A stretch of 64,000 nucleotides of DNA, from positions 248,001 to 312,000 of the forward strand of contig CAVURM010000002.1 in assembly GCA_963743875.1 (NCBI GenBank). The letters are read 5' to 3'. Position 1 is the stretch's first letter, and each line of letters opens with the position of its first letter. The DNA is from RHKX01 sp963743875. GTDB taxonomy: Bacteria > Actinomycetota > Thermoleophilia > Solirubrobacterales > 70-9. A model generated the notes under the pieces. That model had not been told where the DNA came from. It made no database searches and saw nothing but the letters and a program-made list of their open reading frames with translations. Both the position numbers and the translations under genes were made by a program. Positions 34,367-42,686 of the stretch are shown here, piece by piece.

Positions 34367-34407
34367 GGTGGCAGGTATTGACTCCCTATGCGTACAAATC
34401 TGCCACC
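34367..34407. promoter_or_regulatory. Long-spaced inverted repeat upstream of mdh
   Basis: Perfect 8-base arms GGTGGCAG and CTGCCACC are 25 bases apart, enclosing an AT-rich segment with TTGACT at 34378. It lies mid-way in the icd-mdh spacer (34270-34544), the rest of which shows a TAGGAT box at 34494 but nothing else. It could be an operator or RNA stem. Confidence 0.4.
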
Positions 34408-34544
34408 CGGCCACCGTGCGGCAGACAACAACCCTCTGTGTCGACGCGGTCACCGTCCGGTGAGTCCCTCGGCAGGCCACGCCCACCAACAACTAGGATC
34501 GACGGGCACTTTCAAGCCCCACAACCTCAGGAGATGACCAACAA

Positions 34545-35531
<987 letters not shown>

Positions 35532-35553
35532 ATCTAGCTCCGACCGGATCGTG

Positions 35554-35583
35554 GGGCCGCCGAGCGCGCTTGCCCGGCGGCCC
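35554..35583 (+). terminator. Hairpin terminator after mdh
   Basis: GGGCCGCCG (35554-35562) and CGGCGGCCC (35575-35583) form a 9-bp stem with a 12-base loop, between the convergent mdh and winged-helix genes. Confidence 0.65.
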
Positions 35584-35612
35584 GGATCAACGGTCGGGAT
35601 TCGACGGGCTCT

Positions 35613-36002
35613 CTAGGCGCCTGTGGCGGTGTAGCCGCGGCCGTCCTTGACGACCTTGCCGTCCTCGGCAAGGTCCGACATCACCCGGTAGACGTAGTTC
35701 GGTTTGATCTTGAGCTTCTCGGCGATCTGGGAAGCGGTGATGCCCGGGTTCTCCTTGACCGCCTTCAGCGCGTGGTCGGCGCGCGTGCCGCCGCGACGTC
35801 GGCGACGGCGCTTGCCTCCACCGGTCCCGCTGCTCGACTTCTTGCTGGGTGAGCGCGACCCGCGGGGTCGTCCCGGTCCGCGTCGCCCACCCTTGAGGTT
35901 TGCCAGCGCGTGCTCGAGACGTTTCGTCTCGTCCCTCAGTTCCTCGAGGCGCCCCTCGATCAGCGCGCGGGCCTTGTCCAGTACGTTCACATTCTCAGCC
36001 AT
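35613..36002 (-). CDS. AT-hook plus winged-helix DNA-binding protein, histone-like
   Basis: 129 residues from ATG 36002. An N-terminal coiled coil (residues 5-38, LDKARALIEGRLEELRDETKR) is followed by an AT-hook GRRGPGRPRGSR near 42-51 and a basic Ser/Lys/Arg linker (KRRRRRRGG). The C-terminal helix-turn-helix is ITASQIAEKLKIKPNYVYRVMSDLAEDG. It probably binds the minor groove as a nucleoid protein or regulator. The AGGAGAG ribosome site precedes the start. Not recognised as a named family. Confidence 0.7.
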   Translation of the reverse strand: MAENVNVLDKARALIEGRLEELRDETKRLEHALANLKGGRRGPGRPRGSRSPSKKSSSGTGGGKRRRRRRGGTRADHALKAVKENPGITASQIAEKLKIKPNYVYRVMSDLAEDGKVVKDGRGYTATGA

Positions 36003-36099
36003 ACGTCTCTCCTTGGTGTTGAGTGCAGGTGCGCCGGCCCCCGTCCCCACCCAACGGCACGCACTTACTGTACTCAAGTACGACTAACAGTAGGTTCGG

Positions 36100-36738
36100 T
36101 CAGTGGGTCTTCAGCCGCTCGGAGCGGGTCCGGAAGACGATGTCCCACACCGGTGAGGAAACGCCGTACCCGTAGCGGTGGTCCTGGAAGTGGTGACGCA
36201 TGTGTTGCTCACGGAGCTGCTTGCCTGCGGCCGTGGTCGGGACGTGGTGGTGAAGGTGATAGTGGGTGTAGTCGTAGGTGAGATACCCGATGATGAAGCC
36301 GGCGAAGGCGGGATAGGCGGCCGGGGTCCCGATGATCAGCACGAACAACCCGAGAAAGAGAGCCGCGAGCGGAATGCTGACCGCCGGGGGCATGACCAAT
36401 CGCAGGCGATCGTTGGGGTGCTCATGGTGGACGCCATGCATGATGAAGTGGAGGCGGCTGCCGAGCGGGTGGTCGGGCTCCCAGTGAAAGACGAGGCGGT
36501 GGAGCCAGTACTCGCTGAAGGTCCAGATCACGAATCCCGCGATCAGCAGCCCGGCGACCTGCAGGACGTTGTAGCCACGGTCGATCCCCATCCAGGCCCC
36601 CGCGATCACGACCGGCACGAAGACGATCGCAGGAATCGATGGGTGGACCCGCGAGAAGAAGTCGAGAAACCGGCTCTCGAACAGCGGCGGGGAAGCGGCG
36701 AGCCGGCTCTGGCGGTCTGTGCGATCGGCGGTGGCCAT
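36100..36738 (-). CDS. Fatty acid hydroxylase/sterol desaturase family membrane protein
   Basis: 212 residues, four membrane spans. The diiron His clusters are WLHRLVFH near residue 85, HFIMHGVHHEHPND near 105, HYHLHHH near 163 and HMRHHFQDHRYGYG near 185, the full eight-His pattern. It hydroxylates or desaturates a lipid (fatty acid 2-hydroxylase type or carotenoid). ATG 36738 is chosen because the longer frame upstream is not membrane-like and lacks the pattern. Confidence 0.9.
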   Translation of the reverse strand: MATADRTDRQSRLAASPPLFESRFLDFFSRVHPSIPAIVFVPVVIAGAWMGIDRGYNVLQVAGLLIAGFVIWTFSEYWLHRLVFHWEPDHPLGSRLHFIMHGVHHEHPNDRLRLVMPPAVSIPLAALFLGLFVLIIGTPAAYPAFAGFIIGYLTYDYTHYHLHHHVPTTAAGKQLREQHMRHHFQDHRYGYGVSSPVWDIVFRTRSERLKTH

Positions 36739-36945
36739 GATGGATTGGATTGTAACCGGCGGAACGCCTCTCAATCCTCCTCGCCTCGTCCCCCCAAACT
36801 GCGGGGAACGGAGAGGCGAATGCGGGTTTTGCGAGGTTCTTCTCAGCCAGGCGAATCGCGCTGTTTGCGGTTCAGGGACTCGCGGGTGCCGGTGACGGAT
36901 GCAATGGTGGTCGCCGCCCGACGAGGCCGACAGACCACGACGAAC

Positions 36946-37188
36946 ATGGAGACGATCTTGCCCGACCAGTCCGCACCCCCGAAGGCCCGTAGGAGCCGCC
37001 GCGCGAAGGCGAAGCCGAGCTGCGCATCCTGCTACTTCGGTGTGCGGATGCTCTGTGCGCTCGAGCTTGGTGAACCGTGCAGCACCTTCCGCCCCGACTC
37101 GCCGCATGGGCTGATCCCGCCGACGCAGCCGATGCTGCTGATCGGCGCCGATGCGGTCGTGCTCGAGCCGGAGATGGCCGCGGCGTAG
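36946..37188 (+). CDS. Cys-rich mini-protein, putative zinc-binding
   Basis: 80 residues. A basic N-terminus (PKARRSRRAKAKP) leads to CASCYFGVRMLCALELGEPC, four cysteines in CxxC-x8-C-x7-C spacing with STFRP after, a likely small zinc or iron site. The end is hydrophobic with GADAVVLEPE. No family name is known to me. The start is inferred from ATG 36946; ATG 36904 is in the same frame. Repeat family B begins right after its stop. Confidence 0.6.
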   Translation: METILPDQSAPPKARRSRRAKAKPSCASCYFGVRMLCALELGEPCSTFRPDSPHGLIPPTQPMLLIGADAVVLEPEMAAA

Positions 37189-37485
37189 TAGGTAACTCCG
37201 AGCAGATGCTCCGCTTCGCGTCCGCTCTGCTCGGGCGGCGCGGTGTTACCGCTCGGCAGGGGCGTCAGGGACAACTCCGACCGGATCCTCCGCTTCGCGT
37301 CCGGTCCAGTCGGGCGGCGCGGTGTTACCGCTCGGCAGGGGCGTCAGGGATGACTCCGACCGGATCCTCCGCTTCGCGTCCGGTCCAGTCGGGCGGCGCG
37401 GTGTTACCGCTCGGCAGGGGCGTCAGGTTGTTGGTGGGGTGGAGACTCCGCTTCGCGTCCGGTCCGCTCGGCTAGGGCGTCAGCT
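37189..37485. repeat. Repeat family B: four tandem 79-bp units
   Basis: The conserved core CTCCGCTTCGCG recurs at 37209, 37288, 37367 and 37446, exactly 79 apart. Unit 1 has stem CCGAGCAGA/TCTGCTCGG. Units 2 and 3 have CCGAC...GTCGG with CCGGA/TCCGG, so both arms changed together. Each of units 1-3 also has a GCGGT-GTT-ACCGC hairpin. No protein-like frame is supported, and it fills the 324-base gap between two plus-strand genes. Confidence 0.93.
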
Positions 37486-37500
37486 GGACCCGAGCGGAGG

Positions 37501-37506
37501 TAGGTT
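37501..37506 (+). promoter_or_regulatory. -10-like TAGGTT, leaderless promoter of MBL gene
   Basis: TAGGTT is 6 bases before ATG 37513; no ribosome binding site fits between. Confidence 0.5.
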
Positions 37507-37512
37507 GTTGCC

Positions 37513-38289
37513 ATGAAGCTCACGGTTCTCGGCAAGTCCCCCGCCTGGACGGATGCCGGCGGCGCCTGCAGCGGCTACCTCGTGGAGGGCGATTCCGGCG
37601 GCGCGTTTCTGCTCGATTGCGGCAACGGCGTGTTCGGAAAGCTGCGCGACCACCTCGACTACCGGGCGATCGAGGCGGTCGTCATCTCCCACCTCCACGG
37701 CGACCATCTGCTCGACCTTGTTCCGTTCGCGTACGCACGGACCGTTGGCCCGGACGCGGAACCGAACGCGAGTGCCGCACGCCCCCGGCTGATCGCTCCA
37801 CCGGGAGCCGACGCGTTCTTTCGGCGCCTCGCCGGGACGTGGGGCGACGAGGGTTTGATCGCGACCGCGTTCGCGATCGAGGAGTATCGCCCCGCCGCCG
37901 ATTTCGAGGTCTGCGGAGTCGCGGTGCACGCCCACCCGGTGCCCCACTTCGGACCGACCAACGCGATCGAGTTGCGCGCACGGCGGGGCGGTCGGATCGT
38001 CTTCGGCGCCGACGGACGCTTCTCCGACGAGCTGATCGCTGCCGCCTCCGGTGCCAAGGTCTTGATCGCGGAGGCGACCCTTGCCGAGGCCGACACCGCT
38101 CCGGTTGAAGAGCGGGGTCACATGTGCGCGCTCGAAGCCGGCCGATTGGCGGAGCGGGCAGGCGTGGGAAGGCTCGTACTCACCCACATCTCCGACGAGC
38201 TCGACCTCGACTTCGCCCTCGAGCAGGCTCGCCGCTCCTTCGACGGGCCGGTCGAGGTCGCTGCCGAAGGATCCAGCTACGTCGTCTAG
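37513..38289 (+). CDS. MBL-fold metallo-hydrolase, RNase Z-like
   Basis: 258 residues. The zinc motif HLHGDHLLDL is near residue 60, with downstream histidines in VHAHPVPHFGPTN, FGADGRFSDEL and CALEAGRLAERAG / LVLTHISDE. The layout follows the ribonuclease Z/arylsulfatase-like branch of the MBL superfamily. Substrate unknown; cytoplasmic. The last codons and the stop are included in the tandem duplication of repeat family A that follows. Confidence 0.88.
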   Translation: MKLTVLGKSPAWTDAGGACSGYLVEGDSGGAFLLDCGNGVFGKLRDHLDYRAIEAVVISHLHGDHLLDLVPFAYARTVGPDAEPNASAARPRLIAPPGADAFFRRLAGTWGDEGLIATAFAIEEYRPAADFEVCGVAVHAHPVPHFGPTNAIELRARRGGRIVFGADGRFSDELIAAASGAKVLIAEATLAEADTAPVEERGHMCALEAGRLAERAGVGRLVLTHISDELDLDFALEQARRSFDGPVEVAAEGSSYVV

Positions 38290-38440
38290 GAGGGCCACCG
38301 GGCTTCGCCCGGAGGCCCGGCGCAGTCGAGCAGCCCGGAGGGCTGCGAGTCGCGCGGTCCGGTCGTCTAGGAGGGCCACCGGGCTTCGCCCGGAGGCCCG
38401 GCGCAGTCGTGCAGCCCGGAGGGCTGCGAGTCGCGCGGTC
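38281..38440. repeat. Repeat family A, two 81-bp units in reverse orientation
   Basis: Units begin at 38281 and 38362 with GTCGTCTAGGAGGGCCACCG. They are the reverse complement of the 1045-1278 array and keep the GCAGCCC/GGGCTGC stem. The first unit overlaps the end of the MBL gene (GTC GTC TAG), so the second copy duplicates the gene's last two codons and stop. Confidence 0.93.
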
Positions 38441-38463
38441 ATCTGTAGCTAGTCTCCGTGCCA

Positions 38464-38940
38464 ATGGCTCGACAGCGCAACCTGGTGGTCAACATCGAGC
38501 GCATGCGGCGCGACATGGACGAGTTCCTCGGGGAGGGCTGGACCCCGGTTCCGCCGTTGACGCGCGGCGGCAGCGACTTCCACCCACGGGTCGACGTCTA
38601 CTACTGCGAGGGTCCGATCGGCGGCGGTCCCGATCCCGTCCCGAAGGCCGTCGTTACCGCCGACCTGGCCGGCGTGGCCGCTGATGCGGTCAACATCGAA
38701 ATCTCCGGGCGGATGCTCGTGGTCTCCGGCGAGCGACCGATCCGCCGGACCGAGGGCCGCGCCTACCAGCAGGTCGAGATTCCGACGGGAACCTTTCGGC
38801 GGGCCGTGGAGCTGGGGGTCGACGTCGACTCCAATCGCGCTCGGGCTACGTTCGAGGACGGGCTGCTCAGGGTTGAGCTGCCGATCGAGCTGCCTGACCA
38901 GACGGCGCGGCGGGTGCCGATCGAGCGGCCGTCCGATTGA
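38464..38940 (+). CDS. Small heat shock protein, Hsp20/alpha-crystallin family
   Basis: 158 residues from ATG 38464; a GTG at 38458 is in frame, and a TAGTCT box 8 bases before the ATG favours the ATG. The alpha-crystallin domain spans about 40-145 (PKAVVTADLAGVAADAVNIE, VVSGERPIRRTEGRAYQQVE, FRRAVELGVDVDSNRARATF, GLLRVELPIELP). It is an ATP-independent holdase. It is followed at once by lon, a proteostasis pair. Confidence 0.93.
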   Translation: MARQRNLVVNIERMRRDMDEFLGEGWTPVPPLTRGGSDFHPRVDVYYCEGPIGGGPDPVPKAVVTADLAGVAADAVNIEISGRMLVVSGERPIRRTEGRAYQQVEIPTGTFRRAVELGVDVDSNRARATFEDGLLRVELPIELPDQTARRVPIERPSD

Positions 38941-38941
38941 G

Positions 38942-41429
38942 TTGGGCGAGGTCGGAGAATTGACGCCGGTGGAGTTCGAGGGTGATCTGCCCGAGGGAGG
39001 ATCGTCGATCGAGATCGTCACCTCCGAGGAGATCGAGGAGGCCATCGCCCACGTGGGCGACCTCCCCGATGCGCTACCGGTGTTGCCGTTGCGCGACATG
39101 GTCACCTACCCGGGGACCCTGACCCCCCTGGCCGTCGGGCAGGAGCGCTCGATCAAGCTGATCGACGATGTCCTCTCGGGTGATCGCAGCCTGGTCATGG
39201 TCGCCTCCAAGGACCCGGCGATCGAGGAGCCGGGCCCCGAAGATGTCGAACGGGTCGGCGTAGCCGGCGTCGTCGCCCGCATGTTGAAGGTCCCCGACGG
39301 GACGATCCGGATCCTCGTCCAGGGCACGAAGCGGGTGCGGCTGGGGCGATTCGTCGGCACCGAGCCCTACCTGGTCGCGACCGTCGAGGAACTGCCTGAC
39401 GTGGTCGAGGATGGTCCCGAACTGCAGGCCCTGACCCGGAACGTTCAGCGCACGTTCAGCGAGATCATCGAGGAGATCCCCTACCTGCCGGAGGAGCTCC
39501 AGCTGGCCGTGATGAACGTCGAGGACCCCTCGGCTCTCGCCCATCTGATCGCCGGGGCCCTGCGGATCCCGGCGGCGGAGAAGCAGGAGATCCTCGAGCA
39601 GGTCAACGTCGGGATGAGGCTGCGCCGGCTCTCGGAGATCCTCGCCCGCGAGCTCGAGGTGATCCAGCTGGGGACCCATATCCAGTCGCAGGTCCAGGAG
39701 GGGATCGACAAGGGTCAGCGCGAGTACTACCTGCGCGAGCAGCTCCGCGCGATCCAGCAGGAGCTGGGCGAGGGGGACGAGGGACAGGCCGAGATCACCG
39801 AGCTCCGCGAGCGGGTCGAGCAGGCGGCCCTCCCCGAGCAGGCGCGGAAGGTCGCCGATCGGGAACTCGGCCGACTCGAGCGCCTACCGTCTGCAGCTGC
39901 CGAGTACGGCGTGATCAGAACCTACGTCGATTGGCTGCTCGACCTCCCGTGGAACCTGCGGACCGACGACAACCTCGACGTACAAGCATGCTCGTGCGGT
40001 CCTCGATGCCGACCACTACGACCTCGAGCAGATCAAGGACCGAATCCTCGAATACCTGGCCGTGCGCAAGCTGCGGCCGGAGTCGAGCGGCCCGATCCTC
40101 TGCTTCGTCGGACCTCCCGGAGTCGGCAAGACGAGCCTCGGCCGGTCGATCGCCCGGGCCCTGGGGCGCAGCTTCGAGCGGATCTCGGTCGGCGGCGTCC
40201 GCGATGAGGCCGAGATCCGCGGGCACCGGCGCACCTACGTGGGAGCGATGCCGGGGACGATCATCAGGGCGCTGCGCGACGCCGGCTCCCGCAACCCGGT
40301 CTTCATGATCGACGAGATCGACAAGATGGGCGCCGACTTCAGGGGCGATCCGGCAAGCGCGATGCTCGAGGTCCTCGATCCGTCCCAGAACGACGCCTTC
40401 CGCGATCACTACCTCGACCTCGACTTCGACCTCTCCGAGGTCATCTTCATCGCCACGGCGAACGTGCTCGACCCGATCCCGGCCCCGCTGCGGGACCGGA
40501 TGGAGGTGATTCAGCTCTCCGGCTATACGGTCGACGAGAAGTTGCACATCGCCCGCCGCTACCTGGTGCCGAGGCAGATCACCGAGAACGGGCTTAAGGC
40601 AACCCAGGCGTCCTTCTCCGATGCCGCCCTGCGCGCGATCATCGAGGAGTACACGCGAGAGGCCGGGGTCCGCAACCTCGAGCGTCAGATCGGAACCGTC
40701 TGCCGCAAGCTGGCCCGGACGATCGCCGAGGGCGGCCCCAGCGGGCGATCCTCGGTCTCGGCCAAACGGGTTCGGGAGCTGCTCGGCCGCCGCGTCTATT
40801 TCTCCGAGGCGAGGCGGCGGACCCGTCGCCCGGGCGTCGCGACCGGCCTCGCATGGACGCCGGTCGGAGGCGAGGTCCTCTTCATCGAGGCGACCGCCAT
40901 GCCGGGCTCCGGGAAGCTGACGATCACCGGGCAGCTCGGCGACGTCATGCGCGAGTCCGCTCAGGCGGCGCTCTCGCTGCTGCGCGGCGACGCGGCGACG
41001 TTCCTGCCCGACCTCGGCCTCGACGGCCACGACTCCAACACGTGGTTCGCCGAACACGACATCCATCTCCACGTTCCCGCCGGCGCCGTTCCCAAGGACG
41101 GACCCTCGGCGGGCGTCGCGATGCTGACCGCGCTGACCTCGCTGCTCAGCGGCCGCCCGGTTCGCAACGACGTCGCGATGACCGGCGAGATCACCCTGAC
41201 CGGCCTCGTCCTGCCGGTCGGCGGTCTGAAGGAGAAGTCCCTGGCCGCCCAGCGGGCGGGGATCAAGCGGGTGATCGTTCCCGATCGCAACGAGGGCGAG
41301 ATCCTCGAGATTCCCAAGGACGAACTCGGTGGACTCGAGTTCATCTACGTGAGCGAGGCGGCCGAGGCATTGGCGGCCGCGCTCGAGCCGCGCAAGGCCA
41401 GGAGGGCTGGGCGGACCGCCAGGACCTGA
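38942..41429 (+). pseudogene. lon: ATP-dependent Lon protease with a one-base frameshift
   Basis: Two frames together make a full-length Lon of about 828 residues. The first (TTG 38942 to about 39981) has the LON substrate domain (LPVLPLRDMVTYPGTLTPLA) and coiled coil. The second carries HARAVLDADHYDLEQIKDRI, Walker A GPPGVGKTS, Walker B VFMIDEIDK, catalytic Ser in PKDGPSAGVAM and Lys in LKEKSLAAQRAG. At GACGTACAAGCAT an extra A (about 39982) breaks the frame; GAC-GTC-AAG-CAT would restore D-V-K-H-A-R. Everything else is intact, so this is either a very recent mutation or a sequence error. TTG 38960 and GTG 38969 are other starts. Confidence 0.9.
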
Positions 41430-41503
41430 CCCGGTCGGAGCCGGTCACGGCTGGGGGTTTATGCTGGCCGGGCATAGCACCTGGGAATCGAGAGGAGCAT
41501 CTG

Positions 41504-41941
41504 ATGGCGAGCACGAGCAAGGCGAGGGAAAAGGCGAGCAGCGCGGTCGAGGGCGCACGCCCTTACGTTCAGCGGCTGATCGAGGACGAGGAGCTACGCG
41601 ACAACCTGCGCGAGGCATACGACGCCGGCCGCAACGCATACACGCGAGCCTCCGGAGCGAAGAAGCCCTCCGCGTTGCTCGACGACAAGAAGCTTCAGAA
41701 CGAGCTCAAGAACGCGAGCGAGTCGCTCCGCGCGGTATCCGAGGCGCTTCGCGAGCCCGAGAAGATGCCGAAGAGCGGCGGGCACCCGTTCGCCAAGCTG
41801 CTCGTCGTGGCCTTCGTCGGCGCGTTGCTGGCGATCGCCCTCAGCGAGGACCTGCGCAAGACGATCCTCGACCAGCTCTTCGGCGCGGAGGAGGAGTTCG
41901 AGTACACCTCGACCACCGCTCCGCCCGCCCCGACAAGCTGA
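41504..41941 (+). CDS. Small C-terminally anchored membrane protein, unknown function
   Basis: 145 residues from ATG 41504 with an AGAGGAGC ribosome site. A charged helical N-terminal region (residues 1-95, EEKARPYVQRLIEDEELRDN-like) precedes one membrane span near 100-118 (LLVVAFVGALLAIALSE) and a short acidic/Thr tail. A -10-like TATGCT at 41459 may drive it. No domain recognised. Its stop overlaps the TetR gene start. Confidence 0.65.
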   Translation: MASTSKAREKASSAVEGARPYVQRLIEDEELRDNLREAYDAGRNAYTRASGAKKPSALLDDKKLQNELKNASESLRAVSEALREPEKMPKSGGHPFAKLLVVAFVGALLAIALSEDLRKTILDQLFGAEEEFEYTSTTAPPAPTS

Positions 41942-42561
41942 CCGCGCGCGAAGGAACCCGCAGGCCGCCGACCCGGGAGCTCAGCGGCGATCGCGCCGGG
42001 CGCATCGTCGATGCGATGCGAGAGGCGGTGGCGACGCGCGGCATCGCCGGCGCCACCTTCGAGCACGTCGCCTCCCAGGCGGGGGTGAGCAGGGGGCTTC
42101 TCCACTACTACTTCGGAACCAAGGAGCGGCTGCTGGTCGAGGTCGTGCGTCGCGACAGCCAGAGCCGCGTGCAGCGATTGGACGCCCCCCTGCACGGTGC
42201 CGCCGATGTCGAGGACGTCCTCGACGTGCTCGTCTCGAGTCTCGTCGACCTGATCGAGAACGACCCCGGTTTCTTCGTCGTCCTCTTCGAGCTGTTCGCC
42301 GCCGGCCGGCGCAACGACGAGATCGGCCGTGAGGTCGGCGCCCTGTTCCGCCACTCGCGGGACCATGTCGCCCGCGCCCTGGAGGAGAAGGACGCAGAGG
42401 GTGTGATCGAGCTTCGCTACGGAGCCGATGCGATCGTCTCCTACCTGTTCGCGATCGCCGACGGACTCGCCGTGCAGGCGCTGTCGGACCCCGACCTCGA
42501 TCAGACGGAGGTTCTCGATGCGGGTCGGGCGACGGCCCGGCAGCTCTTCGTGGCTGGCTGA
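41938..42561 (+). CDS. TetR-family transcriptional regulator
   Basis: 207 residues if the CTG at 41938 is the start (CTGA overlap with the upstream stop). The only in-frame ATG near the start (42016) would cut the first helix, and no GTG/TTG fits. The helix-turn-helix is FEHVASQAGVSRGLLHYYFGTKERLLVEVV. The C-terminal ligand domain is alpha-helical (VLDVLVSSLVDLIENDPGFF). It sits 120 bp upstream of the six-gene MCE operon and is a plausible regulator of it, as TetR proteins are for some mycobacterial mce loci. Confidence 0.85.
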   Translation: MTAREGTRRPPTRELSGDRAGRIVDAMREAVATRGIAGATFEHVASQAGVSRGLLHYYFGTKERLLVEVVRRDSQSRVQRLDAPLHGAADVEDVLDVLVSSLVDLIENDPGFFVVLFELFAAGRRNDEIGREVGALFRHSRDHVARALEEKDAEGVIELRYGADAIVSYLFAIADGLAVQALSDPDLDQTEVLDAGRATARQLFVAG

Positions 42562-42632
42562 GCCCCGCCCGCGCATGCCCGGATGCTTCCGCTCATGAGT
42601 GGTTCCGGGTGGCTAGACGCCCCCCGCCTCGA

Positions 42633-42638
42633 TAGGCT
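42633..42638 (+). promoter_or_regulatory. -10-like TAGGCT, candidate MCE operon promoter
   Basis: TAGGCT lies 36 bases before GTG 42669 and 50 before the first MCE start, in the only spacer ahead of the operon. A GAGGAGAG ribosome site follows at 42658. Confidence 0.4.
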
Positions 42639-42668
42639 GCCGTCACTGGGGGTAAACGAGGAGAGCGA

Positions 42669-42686
42669 GTGAGGCCCAAGCGTTGA
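42669..42686 (+). other. Five-codon mini-cistron ahead of the first MCE gene
   Basis: GTG at 42669, well spaced from GAGGAGAG, starts a five-codon frame (MRPKR, then TGA) whose stop overlaps the TTG start of the first MCE gene (TTGA). The MCE protein itself begins MRSKR. It may couple translation. Confidence 0.4.

Noticed and set aside
36739..36945. Short inverted stretches (CCCC...GGGG, GCCTC...GAGGC) considered as a structured leader
   Set aside because: Pairings are short and typical of GC-rich spacers; no conserved RNA motif was recognised.
37189..37485. Possible CRISPR array from regular 79-bp repeats
   Set aside because: The whole unit repeats with no unique spacers, there are no cas genes nearby, and the units form hairpins next to a stop codon.
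39682..40207. The frame after the lon break considered as a separate downstream gene
   Set aside because: Continuation of Lon homology in the other frame begins exactly at the break, so the residues after about 39981 in the first frame are out-of-frame readthrough.
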